NCBI RefSeq assembly: GCF_000015165.1
Contig: NC_009485.1
Location: 3,078,001 to 3,142,000 of the forward strand
DNA: 64,000 nucleotides
Direction: 5' to 3'
Source: Bradyrhizobium sp. BTAi1
GTDB lineage: Bacteria; Pseudomonadota; Alphaproteobacteria; Rhizobiales; Xanthobacteraceae
The notes under the pieces are model-generated. The model did no database searches and was not told where the DNA came from. It saw only the letters and a list, made by a program, of their open reading frames with translations. Every line of letters starts with the position of its first letter. Within the stretch, counting starts at the first letter, position 1. A program made the translations under genes and the position numbers. Below are positions 27,822-36,173 of this stretch, one piece after another.

Positions 27822-29027
27822 ATGGCCGCGGCTGATCCACTGGACGCCATTCCGATGCATGACCGCGTGACCCCGAACCTGCAACAGGCCGAGACGGTCG
27901 CCGGCCGGATCGTCGCGCTCGACCGCGCCAGGACCTTCATCACGCTGTCGGTCGTGCTGTATCACTCCGCGATCAACTACACCTATTTCGGCCAGGGCGG
28001 CGACCGCATGCACTGGCTCGGCTTCGATCTCATCGCGCTGTTCAACGACAGCTATTTCATGTCCTGCATGTTCTTCATCTCCGGCCTGTTCGTGCCGGCG
28101 AGCCTGGCGAGGCGGGGACCGTCCGATTATGTCGGCCGTCGCGCGCTGCGCCTCGGCGTGCCCTATATCGTGTCGATCTTCGTGATCATGCCGATCGCCT
28201 ACTACCGCTACTATGTGGCGGAGGACCATTTCACCACGGTGTGGTGGCGGATGATCAGCGAAGGTCCGTGGCCATCGGGCTCGGCCTGGTTTCTCGGCGT
28301 GCTGCTGGCGTTCGATGCCGCCGCGGCGCTGTCATGGGCCATGGCGCCGCAACTGATCGGTCGCCTGGGCCGATGGCCCGCAGCGTTGCTGCGCCGGCCC
28401 CTGTTAGGATTTGCCGTCTTCCTCCTGGTCGCGAACGCCGCCTATCTGCCGCCGCATCTCTGGTTCGGCGACGGCGTATGGTTCATGCCCGGGCATTTTC
28501 CGCTGCCGCTGCAGGCGAGCCGGTCGTTGCTTTATCCCGTCTTCTTCATGGCCGGTGTGGCGATGGGGGCGGCCGGACTAACGACCGGGCCGTTCGCCGC
28601 GCAGGGGGCGCTGGTGCAGCGTTGGCCGGTGTGGTTCGGACTGTCCTATGGCTGCTATGGTCTGATCCTGTTTCTCGCCTACGCGCATCACAATTGGATC
28701 GCCGATTTCGACTCGCCGCCGCTGTGGTGGCGCGCGGCCTACGGCATGGCGGTGGCTAGCTTCTGCGCTTCGATGGCGTTCGCAGTACCGACCTTCTTCC
28801 TGCGCTGGAGGAGTGTGCCGCTGGCGCTGATGGATCGCATGCAGCCGTCGGCCTACGGCATCTATCTGCTGCACTTCCTGCCGCTGTTGTGGCTGCAATA
28901 TCTGGTCTACGTTCCGGCCTGGCCCGCGGCGGTGAAGTTCGCCATCGTCCTGGTCGGGACGCTCTCGGTGAGCTGGCTTGCGGCGGCGCTGTTGCGGCGC
29001 CTTCCGCTGGTCGCGCGGGTCATCTGA
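27822..29027 (+). CDS. Acyltransferase 3 family membrane protein
   Basis: 401 aa with about ten membrane helices, typical of the acyltransferase 3 (OafA/OpgC-like) family that moves acyl groups onto sugars, glucans or lipids in the inner membrane. The family opening is present as LDRARTFITLSVVLYHSAINY with the conserved histidine. The next landmark is FISGLFVPASLARRG. The acceptor is not evident. Start ATG 27822; an ATG at 27855 is also usable. It stands alone between divergent and convergent genes. Confidence 0.85.
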   Translation: MAAADPLDAIPMHDRVTPNLQQAETVAGRIVALDRARTFITLSVVLYHSAINYTYFGQGGDRMHWLGFDLIALFNDSYFMSCMFFISGLFVPASLARRGPSDYVGRRALRLGVPYIVSIFVIMPIAYYRYYVAEDHFTTVWWRMISEGPWPSGSAWFLGVLLAFDAAAALSWAMAPQLIGRLGRWPAALLRRPLLGFAVFLLVANAAYLPPHLWFGDGVWFMPGHFPLPLQASRSLLYPVFFMAGVAMGAAGLTTGPFAAQGALVQRWPVWFGLSYGCYGLILFLAYAHHNWIADFDSPPLWWRAAYGMAVASFCASMAFAVPTFFLRWRSVPLALMDRMQPSAYGIYLLHFLPLLWLQYLVYVPAWPAAVKFAIVLVGTLSVSWLAAALLRRLPLVARVI

Positions 29028-29214
29028 ATGCCGTGTCCGATGCGTGAGCATAGTTTGACGACGGCAGCATGACCCGCCGGGTCTTATCCCCATTGTCCTG
29101 CGCGTGCCTGCCGTCGTCGGCCTGTCAGCGAAATGTTAGTTTCGCGCGATAGCGTCCGCAGCAGTTCGCGCGGCGTCAAGCGCGCAGCCCGTAGCGTAAG
29201 CGTAGCGTGTGCGA

Positions 29215-29261
29215 GATCGCGTCGTGCCGCTCGTGACAGGCGAGCGGCACGGGTCGCGATC
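29215..29261. repeat. Long inverted repeat between convergent genes
   Basis: Arms GTGCCGCTCG and CGAGCGGCAC with a 7-base loop extend outward, after a small mismatch, to GATCGCG and CGCGATC. The structure ends 24 bases from the GMC oxidoreductase stop. It may terminate one or both convergent genes but lacks a T run. Confidence 0.6.
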
Positions 29262-29284
29262 AGCGCGTTCCCCGCCCGACGTCC

Positions 29285-30904
29285 TCACCGCGTATCTTCC
29301 AGGATCATCGCGGCCGCCTTCTCGGCGATCATTGCGGTCGGCGTGTTGGTGTTGCCTGAGGTGATGGTCGGCATGATCGAGGCGTCGGCGATGCGCAGGC
29401 GCGCGATGCCGTGGAAGCGCAGCCGTTCGTCGACGACCGCCATTGGATCGTCCGCGATACCCATCTTCGCCGTGCCGACGGGATGGAAGATCGTGGTGCC
29501 GATGTCGCCGGCCGCCTTGGCCAGCGCCGCATCGTCGTCGCCGACGGCCGGACCGGGCAGATATTCCTCGGGCCTGTAGGCTGCGAGCGCGCTCTGCTTC
29601 ATCAGCCGGCGCGTGACGCGGATGGCGTCGGCCGCGACCTGGCGGTCGTCCTCCGTCGCCAGATAGTTCGGCGCGATCGAGGGCGCCTCGTCCAGCTTGG
29701 CGGAGCGAATGCGCACCGTGCCGCGCGAGGTCGGCCGCAGGTTGCAGGCGCTGACGGTGATGGCCGGGAAACGGTGCAGCGGATCGCCGAACTTGTCGAG
29801 CGACAGCGGCTGCACGTGGAACTGGATGTTGGCGCGGTCGCGCGTCGCGTCCGAGCGCGTGAAGATGCCGAGTTGGGACGGCGCCATGGTCAGCGGTCCG
29901 CGGCGGCGGAACGCGTAGTCCAGTCCCATCAGGCCGCGCCGGACCAGCGAGTAATAGGTCTCGTTCAGCGTCTTCACGCCCGTGACCTTGTAGATCGCGC
30001 GCTGCTGCAGATGGTCCTGCAGATTGCGCCCCACGCCGGGCTTGTCGAAGACAGTGTCGATGCCGAGCCCGGACAGCCAGTCCGCCGGGCCGATGCCGGA
30101 GCGCTGCAGCACCTGCACCGAGCCGATCGAGCCGGCGCTGAGGATCACCTCGCCCTTGGCGCGGGCTTCGATGGTCTCGCCATTCTGCTGGAAGCGCACG
30201 CCTGCGGCGCGGCCGTTCTCGACGATCAGGCGATCGACGAGGACGTTGGTCTCGAGCCGGAGGTTCTGCCGATGCAGCGCCGGCTTGAGGAAGCCCCGCG
30301 CGGACGACCAGCGCCGGCCGCGCTTCTGGTTGACGTGGAAATAGCTGATGCCTTCATTGTCGCCGGTATTGAAATCGGGGATGCGGCGGATGCCCATCTG
30401 CTCGGCGGCATCGCCGACCGCATCAAGCACCGCCCAGGACAGCCGCGGCGCCTCGATCCGCCAGCCGCCGCCCACGCCATGGTGCTCGCTCTCGCCCAGG
30501 AAATGGTCCTCGAGCCGCCGGAACACCGGCAGGACATCGGAATAGGACCAGCCGGCGAGGCCGAGCTGCCGCCAATGGTCGTAATCGGCAGCCTGGCCGC
30601 GCATCGAGATCATGGCGTTGATGGCCGAGCTGCCGCCGATCACCTTGCCGCGGGGATAGGCCAGCGAGCGGCCGTTGAGGCCCGGCTCGGCCTCGGTGCG
30701 AAACATCCAGTCGGAGCGCGGATTGCCGATGGCGAAGAGGTAGCCGACCGGAATATGGAACCAGATCCAATTGTCCTTGCCGCCGGCCTCCAGGATCAGG
30801 ACGCGCTTGGTCGGATCAGCCGACAGCCGGTTGGCGAGGATGCAGCCGGCGGTGCCGGCGCCCACCACGATGTAGTCATAATCGCCCTCGAGCTGTCTCG
30901 GCAT
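29285..30904 (-). CDS. GMC family FAD-dependent oxidoreductase (choline dehydrogenase-like)
   Basis: 539 aa. The N terminus has the FAD-binding fold DYIVVGAGTAGCILANRLS with LILEAGG, the GMC signature YPRGKVIGGSSAINAMISMRG (about 85-105) and the C-terminal catalytic region FHPVGTAKMGI followed by NTPTAMIAEKAAAMI. It oxidises an alcohol to an aldehyde; similarity suggests choline or another short alcohol, which the sequence does not settle. The ATG at 30904 follows GGGAAGGGA. Divergent from an M20 amidohydrolase gene. Confidence 0.92.
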   Translation of the reverse strand: MPRQLEGDYDYIVVGAGTAGCILANRLSADPTKRVLILEAGGKDNWIWFHIPVGYLFAIGNPRSDWMFRTEAEPGLNGRSLAYPRGKVIGGSSAINAMISMRGQAADYDHWRQLGLAGWSYSDVLPVFRRLEDHFLGESEHHGVGGGWRIEAPRLSWAVLDAVGDAAEQMGIRRIPDFNTGDNEGISYFHVNQKRGRRWSSARGFLKPALHRQNLRLETNVLVDRLIVENGRAAGVRFQQNGETIEARAKGEVILSAGSIGSVQVLQRSGIGPADWLSGLGIDTVFDKPGVGRNLQDHLQQRAIYKVTGVKTLNETYYSLVRRGLMGLDYAFRRRGPLTMAPSQLGIFTRSDATRDRANIQFHVQPLSLDKFGDPLHRFPAITVSACNLRPTSRGTVRIRSAKLDEAPSIAPNYLATEDDRQVAADAIRVTRRLMKQSALAAYRPEEYLPGPAVGDDDAALAKAAGDIGTTIFHPVGTAKMGIADDPMAVVDERLRFHGIARLRIADASIMPTITSGNTNTPTAMIAEKAAAMILEDTR

Positions 30905-31094
30905 GCGGCATTCCCTTCCCATCATTGGGGAGGCTTTTAGTCAGCGGAGACGGGGAGGGACAAGCATCACGTTCATGGCTGGTTGACCGAGCCATGAGAC
31001 AGGCGCAGCCCAGACCCTGGCGAGATCTTGGGCGGTGCGACTTTTGCATGCTAGAACGGCTCAAATATCCTTTCTGGAGCTACGAGAGTCCCCC

Positions 31095-32264
31095 ATGCCC
31101 ATCGTCAACCGCGTCGCCGATCTGCAGCCCGATATCCAGGCCTGGCGGCGGGATATCCATTCGCACCCGGAGCTGCTCTACGAGGTGCATCGGACCGCGG
31201 CCTTCGTGGCCGACCGGCTGCGCGAATTCGGCTGTGACGAGGTCGCGACGGGGCTGGGCAAGACCGGCGTCGTCGGCGTCATCAAGGGCCGCAAGCCCGG
31301 CAGCGGCGAGGTCAAGGTGCTCGGCTTGCGCGCCGACATGGATGCGCTGCCGATCGAGGAGGCGACCGGGCTGCCCTATGCCTCGAAGACCCCGGGCCTG
31401 ATGCATGCCTGCGGCCATGACGGCCATACCGCGATGCTGCTCGGCGCCGCGCGCTATCTCGCCGAAACCCGCAACTTCGCCGGCGAGGTGGCCGTGATCT
31501 TCCAGCCGGCCGAGGAGGGCGGTGCCGGCGCCGAGGCGATGATTAAGGACGGATTGATCGAGCGTTTCAAGATCGACCAGGTCTACGGCATGCACAACGG
31601 TCCGGGGCTGCCGATCGGCGCCTTCGCGATCCGCCCGGGAGCGCTGATGGCTTCGACCGACGCCATCGACATCACCATCGAGGGCCATGGCGGTCATGCG
31701 GCCAAGCCGCACAATTGCATCGACTCGCTGCTGGTCGGCGCTCAGCTGGTCACGGCCTTGCAGCAGATCGTGTCACGCAGCGTCGATCCGCTGGAGGCGG
31801 CGGTACTGTCGATCTGCGAATTCCACGCCGGCAATGCGCGCAACGTGATTCCGCAGAGCGCGGTGCTGCGCGGCACGGTGCGCACCCTGACGCCGAAGGT
31901 ACGCGACCTGATGGAGAAGCGGGTGCGCGAGGTCGTGACCGGCGTCGCCCAGATGACCGGCGCCCGGATCGATCTCGACTATTCGCGCAACTATCCCGTG
32001 GTGATGAACCATCCCGAGCAGACCGAGATCGCCATCCGTGCCGCCAAGGAGGTCGCAGGCGACGCCAATGTGCACGAGATGCCGCCGATGATGGGCGGTG
32101 AGGATTTCGCCTATATGCTCGAAGCCCGCCCCGGCGCCTTCATCTTCGTCGGCAATGGCGACTCGGCCGGCCTGCATCACCCGGCCTATAATTTCAACGA
32201 CGAGGCTATCGTCTACGGCACCTCGTTCTTCATCAAGGTGGTGGAGAACACGCTGGCGGCGTGA
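31095..32264 (+). CDS. M20 family amidohydrolase (hippurate hydrolase-like)
   Basis: 389 aa metallopeptidase of the M20D group, which cleaves N-acyl amino acids such as hippurate or auxin conjugates. Metal-site motifs are RADMDALPIEE, HACGHDGHTAMLLGAA (about 98-113), FQPAEEGGAGA and the dimerisation region after GHGGHAAKPH. The ATG at 31095 gives the standard N terminus; the frame is open for 20 codons further but without similarity. The substrate is unknown. Confidence 0.92.
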   Translation: MPIVNRVADLQPDIQAWRRDIHSHPELLYEVHRTAAFVADRLREFGCDEVATGLGKTGVVGVIKGRKPGSGEVKVLGLRADMDALPIEEATGLPYASKTPGLMHACGHDGHTAMLLGAARYLAETRNFAGEVAVIFQPAEEGGAGAEAMIKDGLIERFKIDQVYGMHNGPGLPIGAFAIRPGALMASTDAIDITIEGHGGHAAKPHNCIDSLLVGAQLVTALQQIVSRSVDPLEAAVLSICEFHAGNARNVIPQSAVLRGTVRTLTPKVRDLMEKRVREVVTGVAQMTGARIDLDYSRNYPVVMNHPEQTEIAIRAAKEVAGDANVHEMPPMMGGEDFAYMLEARPGAFIFVGNGDSAGLHHPAYNFNDEAIVYGTSFFIKVVENTLAA

Positions 32265-32293
32265 GCCGCCCCGCGCATCTGCTGTCTCGTCGT

Positions 32294-32318
32294 GATGGCC
32301 GGGCTCGACCCGGCCATC
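32294..32318. terminator. Palindrome after the amidohydrolase, likely terminator
   Basis: A 10-bp stem GATGGCCGGG/CCCGGCCATC with loop CTCGA followed by TTCGTTT. It sits 30 bases after the M20 gene and 19 bases from the end of the convergent UdgX gene. It resembles, but is not the same as, the 29-base repeats at 11218 and 24692. Confidence 0.65.
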
Positions 32319-32336
32319 TTCGTTTCGGCCGCAGCG

Positions 32337-33827
32337 TCAGGCCGCATGCGCGCGCTTGAGCGCGGCCGCGGCGATCTTCAGGTCCTTGACGAAGAGCTCA
32401 TACTCCCGCGCCTTGGCGTCGGCATCAGGAAGCCGGAGCAGGTAGGACGGATGCACCGTGACCATCGCCTTGGTTGCGATCATGTTGGGACCCTCGGGCA
32501 GGTCGACGACGTGGCCGCGGTTCTTGGTGACTGGCGTGATCTTGCCGAACACCGATTGCGCCGCGGTCGCGCCCAGCGCCACCACCAGGGCCGGGCGGAC
32601 CGTAGCGAGCTCACGCTCGTACCATTGCCGGCAGGCCTTGATCTCCGGCGTCGCAGGCTTCTGGTGCAGCCGGATCTTGCCGCGGGGGACGAACTTGAAG
32701 TGCTTCACCGCATTGGTGACGTAGACCTTGCTGCGGTCGATGCCGGCCTCCTGCAGCGCCCGGTCGAGCATCTGGCCGGCCGGGCCGACGAAGGGATGGC
32801 CAGCGAGGTCCTCCTTGTCGCCGGGCTGCTCGCCGACCAGCATCAGCGGCGCATGGTCAGGGCCTTCGCCGAACACGGTCTGCGTGGCATCCTTCCACAG
32901 CGGGCAGGCGCGGCAGGCAGCGGCTTCTTCACGCAAGGTCTCAAGATCGGCCGCGGCGACATCAGGTGAGGTCTCAGCAGCGGGTGCCGTGGGTTTGCGC
33001 GTCATTGCTGGCTCCTCAATCCGTTTCTGCGGCTTGTGCGGCGCGGTGCCGGGCTCGGCGATCATTGCCGACATGCGCCTGCCGGCGGCCGCGATCAGCG
33101 GCTGGATCAGCTTGGCCTCGGGCAGGTTCTGCCAGTATTTCTTCGGCATCTCCTTTTCCATCGCCTTCACTTTCAGCCGTGCCGGATTGAAAATGCTGGC
33201 GTAATAGCGCAGCCACACCTCTTCGAGCCGGTCTTCCGACGGCGCTTCGGCCTTGCTCACACCGGGTGTGAAGGAGACGCGGCTGCCGTCCCAGTGGGCG
33301 CACATTTCCGGCGTCAGGATCGACCAGGGCATGTCGGCGAAGCGGCGGGCGAAGAACGGCGCGGCGCGTTCCACGATGTGGTGGTCCGGCTCGAACCAGG
33401 CGACGTAGCGCGCCTCGCGCTCGCGTCCGACTTCGCGGAAGCGGACGAAGGCGTGCATCTTGTGGACGTCGCGCCGCACCGCCCGCGCCAGCGCATTTGC
33501 CTGCGCCACGTCAGGATCAGTCGCGATCTCCATCAGATCGTGGTTGGTCCTGAGACGCCACAACAGCCGATAGAGCAGGGTGAAGCGGTTGGGATCGCGG
33601 TGCAGGATCGCGCTTTCGGCCAGCTCCATGAAGCTCGCCGGCACCGAGAATGCGCCCTTGGGCACCTCAGGGAGCTGCGTATCGGCCTGATCGTCGAACA
33701 GGTCGGGCGCGGCGCCTTTGACACGCCAGGAGACGTCGGCGGGCCTGACGTCGTTCATCGCCAGCGCCCGCGCCGCCGTCCGCCAGCCGTCGAAATCGGT
33801 GTCGCTGTCGAGGGTTACGACGTGCAT
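32337..33827 (-). CDS. UdgX-type uracil-DNA glycosylase fused to a TIGR03915 DNA-metabolism domain
   Basis: 496 aa, two parts. Residues 1 to about 250 match the TIGR03915/DUF4130 'probable DNA metabolism protein', the standard partner of TIGR03916 radical SAM proteins. Residues 290-496 are a family 4/UdgX uracil-DNA glycosylase: iron-sulfur cysteines C305, C308 and C399, motif GEQPGD (332-337), motif VHPSYLLR with H459, and the UdgX-specific loop FVPRGKIRLHQKP in which H388 should form the covalent bond to DNA at uracil. The ATG at 33827 follows GAGGAG. It is read after the radical SAM gene, and the pair diverges from imuA-imuB-dnaE2. Joint action on damaged DNA is inferred. Confidence 0.9.
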   Translation of the reverse strand: MHVVTLDSDTDFDGWRTAARALAMNDVRPADVSWRVKGAAPDLFDDQADTQLPEVPKGAFSVPASFMELAESAILHRDPNRFTLLYRLLWRLRTNHDLMEIATDPDVAQANALARAVRRDVHKMHAFVRFREVGREREARYVAWFEPDHHIVERAAPFFARRFADMPWSILTPEMCAHWDGSRVSFTPGVSKAEAPSEDRLEEVWLRYYASIFNPARLKVKAMEKEMPKKYWQNLPEAKLIQPLIAAAGRRMSAMIAEPGTAPHKPQKRIEEPAMTRKPTAPAAETSPDVAAADLETLREEAAACRACPLWKDATQTVFGEGPDHAPLMLVGEQPGDKEDLAGHPFVGPAGQMLDRALQEAGIDRSKVYVTNAVKHFKFVPRGKIRLHQKPATPEIKACRQWYERELATVRPALVVALGATAAQSVFGKITPVTKNRGHVVDLPEGPNMIATKAMVTVHPSYLLRLPDADAKAREYELFVKDLKIAAAALKRAHAA

Positions 33828-33838
33828 TTGTCTCCTCA

Positions 33839-33952
33839 CGTCATTGCGGGCGAGGCGGCCTGTCCGCCATAGCCCGAGGGGCCACGGCGGAAGCAATCCA
33901 GAGTCGTCGTGCCGCCCCTGGATTGCTTCGGGGCGTCGCCCCCGCAATGACG
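33839..33952. repeat. 114-base palindromic element inside the radical SAM-UdgX operon
   Basis: Outer arms begin GTCATTGCGGG and end CCCGCAATGAC; inner arms are AAGCAATCCAG (33891-33901) and CTGGATTGCTT (33918-33928). It fills almost the whole spacer: 6 bases from the radical SAM stop and ending within the ribosome site of the next gene. Confidence 0.75.
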
Positions 33953-33958
33953 ACCTGG

Positions 33959-35197
33959 TTAGAATCCAAATCCCAACTGCTGCGGTTTGGGGCGTAGCCG
34001 TGCCGCCAAGCCGGCGCCGTCGAGCAGAGACGGCTGTGGCCGGTGGTCGGAGAGAACGATGAACGGCAGTGCCTTGTTCCGGATGACGTTGAGCCGGGCC
34101 AGATCCGCGAAGCGGATCGTGGTGGTGCGGCGGGTGGCGAGGATGCGCTGCACGGTGCGGGTGCCGAAACCGGGGACCCGCAGCAGCTCCTCCCGGCTGG
34201 CGGTGTTGATGTCGAGCGGGAAGCGGTCGCGGTGGCGCAGCGCCCAGGCGAGCTTGGGATCGATGTCGAGCGGCAGCATGCCCTCGTTCTCCTCGACGAT
34301 CTCATCGGCCTCGAAGCCGTAGAACCGCATCAGCCAGTCGGCCTGGTACAGCCGGTGCTCGCGCACCAGGGGCGGGGCCTGCAGCGGCAGCGCGCGGCTG
34401 GCATCGGGGATCGGGCTGAAGGCGGAGTAATAGACGCGCTTGAGCTTGTAGGCGCCGTACAGATTGGACGAGGTCGACAGGATAATGCGGTCATTGGCCT
34501 GGTCGGCGCCGATGATCATCTGTGTGCTCTGGCCGGCCGGCGCGAAGCGCGGCGGCCTGGCGCGGCGCGCCGTCTTTTTCGCCTCCGCTGTCTCGTCGAG
34601 CTTGAGCCGGAGACGGCCCATGGTGCGGCGGATCGCGCGCTGGTCCTTCTCCGGCGCCAGCATCGTGAGGCTCGCCTCCAGCGGCGTCTCGATGTTGATG
34701 CTGAGCCGATCGGCATATTTGCCGGCCTCCGCGATCAACGCCTCGTCCGCTTCCGGAATCGTCTTCAGATGGATGTAACCGCGGAAACGGTACTCCTCGC
34801 GCAGCTTGCGCGCGACGCTGACAACCTGCTCCATCGTGTAGTCGGGACTGCGGATGATGCCCGACGACAGGAACAGTCCCTCGATGTAGTTGCGGCGATA
34901 GAAGTCGATGGTGAGCTTCACCACCTCGTCGACCGTGAAGCGCGCGCGGGCCACGTTGGAGGAGGCGCGGTTGACGCAATACAGGCAGTCGAAGTTGCAG
35001 GCGTTGGTCAGCAGGATCTTGAGCAGCGAGATGCAGCGTCCGTCCGGCGCATAGGAGTGGCAGATGCCCATGCCGGGCGATGTCGAGCCGAGCCCCTTGC
35101 CGTCGCGGGAATCCCGCATCTCGGTACCGCTGGAGGCGCAGGACGCGTCATACTTGGCGGCATCGGCCAGGATCTCAAGTTTGCGCAGCAGCTCCAT
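33959..35197 (-). CDS. Putative DNA modification/repair radical SAM protein (TIGR03916)
   Basis: 412 aa. The radical SAM cluster motif is C-x3-C-x2-C in NACNFDCLYCVNR (about 66-78), with an extra CASSG near residue 20. A helix-hairpin-helix DNA-binding motif is at the C terminus (LDINTASREELLRVPGFGTRTVQRIL). The family is annotated as a DNA repair or modification radical SAM protein related in idea to spore photoproduct lyase; its reaction is not known. Start ATG 35197 chosen; an in-frame ATG at 35221 is possible. The LexA box at 35283-35297 is 86 bases upstream, so SOS control is likely. Confidence 0.9.
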   Translation of the reverse strand: MELLRKLEILADAAKYDASCASSGTEMRDSRDGKGLGSTSPGMGICHSYAPDGRCISLLKILLTNACNFDCLYCVNRASSNVARARFTVDEVVKLTIDFYRRNYIEGLFLSSGIIRSPDYTMEQVVSVARKLREEYRFRGYIHLKTIPEADEALIAEAGKYADRLSINIETPLEASLTMLAPEKDQRAIRRTMGRLRLKLDETAEAKKTARRARPPRFAPAGQSTQMIIGADQANDRIILSTSSNLYGAYKLKRVYYSAFSPIPDASRALPLQAPPLVREHRLYQADWLMRFYGFEADEIVEENEGMLPLDIDPKLAWALRHRDRFPLDINTASREELLRVPGFGTRTVQRILATRRTTTIRFADLARLNVIRNKALPFIVLSDHRPQPSLLDGAGLAARLRPKPQQLGFGF

Positions 35198-35250
35198 GCT
35201 TTTGAATCCCTTTGATTCCATTCGTTGAATCAGACCCGGGTCAATCCCGA

Positions 35251-35279
35251 TTGACTCTCTCGAAGGCGTTAGCTTTATA
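35251..35279 (+). promoter_or_regulatory. Sigma-70 promoter of imuA-imuB-dnaE2
   Basis: TTGACT, 17 bases, TTTATA. The start of transcription would fall inside the LexA box that begins four bases further on, the expected layout for repression. Confidence 0.6.
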
Positions 35280-35282
35280 TTA

Positions 35283-35297
35283 GAACGTATCATGAAC
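35283..35297. promoter_or_regulatory. LexA (SOS) box, GTTC-N7-GTTC type
   Basis: GAAC, 7 bases, GAAC on the plus strand, i.e. GTTC-N7-GTTC on the minus strand, the exact alphaproteobacterial LexA site. It lies 82 bases before imuA and 86 bases before the radical SAM gene, so one repressor site could control both divergent DNA-damage operons. Confidence 0.85.
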
Positions 35298-35378
35298 AAA
35301 GAGGGTCGTCGCGGGTTCACTGCCTGACACTGAAAGAACGGCAGCGCCCGCACGATGGATTGAAAGGAGCGGCGACGG

Positions 35379-36173
35379 ATGACCGGCGCACGCATGGAGA
35401 CGCTCGCGCGGTTGCGCGGCCGCATTGCCCGCCTCGAAGCGGCCGATGGTGCGCATGATCTGCGCCGGGTCGCGCTCGGCCATGACGAGGCCGATGCGGT
35501 GCTGCAAGGCGGCCTCGCCACGGGCGCGCTGCACGAGGTGTTCGCCGAGAGCGGTCGCCAGGCGGTGGCTGCGACCGGCTTTTTGTGCGGGCTCGCGGCG
35601 CGCGTCGCGGCACGTCGGCCGTTGATCTGGATCCGGCAGGATTTCGCCGAGCGCGAGGCCGGCGCGCTGTCGATGAGCGGGCTCGCCGAACTCGGGCTCG
35701 ATCCGCGCCGCCTCGTGATCGTGCGCGCGCCCGATCTCGACCATGCTCTGCGCACCGCTGCCGACGCGCTCGCCTGCGATGCGCTCGGCAGCGTGATGCT
35801 GGAGGTGTGGGGCGAGACGCCAAAGCTCGATCTCGTCGCCAGCCGCAAGCTGACCTTGATGGCGCAGGAGTCCGGCGTGACAGCGCTGCTCTTGCGCATC
35901 GCCGCCGCGCCTGAGCCCTCGACCGCGGAGACGCGCTGGGTGGTGCGCAGCGCGCCGTCGCTCTCAGCTGCACCGTGGATGGCGTGGGGCGCGCCCCGCC
36001 TCGATGCCGAGCTCATTCGCAACCGTCACGGCCAGACCGGACGCTGGATCATGGAGTGGACCCCCGATGCGTGCCGTTTCAGCGAACCGGCGGCGGATCC
36101 TCAGCCTGTGGCTGCCGCGCCTGCCCATCGATCGGATCAAAAGACAGCTGGCCTTCACCGGCGCTCCGCCTGA
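35379..36173 (+). CDS. imuA: ImuA, RecA-like factor of the ImuABC mutasome
   Basis: 264 aa. ImuA (SulA/RecA-related) works with ImuB and DnaE2 in translesion synthesis and damage-induced mutagenesis. Seen are an ImuA-like core with LPTGALHEV-like GLATGALHEVFAE, the strand PLIWIRQDF, and LGSVMLEVWG. A full Walker A is not obvious, as usual in ImuA. The ATG at 35379 follows AAAGGAG. The 3' end overlaps imuB by about 107 bases in another frame. Confidence 0.88.
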   Translation: MTGARMETLARLRGRIARLEAADGAHDLRRVALGHDEADAVLQGGLATGALHEVFAESGRQAVAATGFLCGLAARVAARRPLIWIRQDFAEREAGALSMSGLAELGLDPRRLVIVRAPDLDHALRTAADALACDALGSVMLEVWGETPKLDLVASRKLTLMAQESGVTALLLRIAAAPEPSTAETRWVVRSAPSLSAAPWMAWGAPRLDAELIRNRHGQTGRWIMEWTPDACRFSEPAADPQPVAAAPAHRSDQKTAGLHRRSA

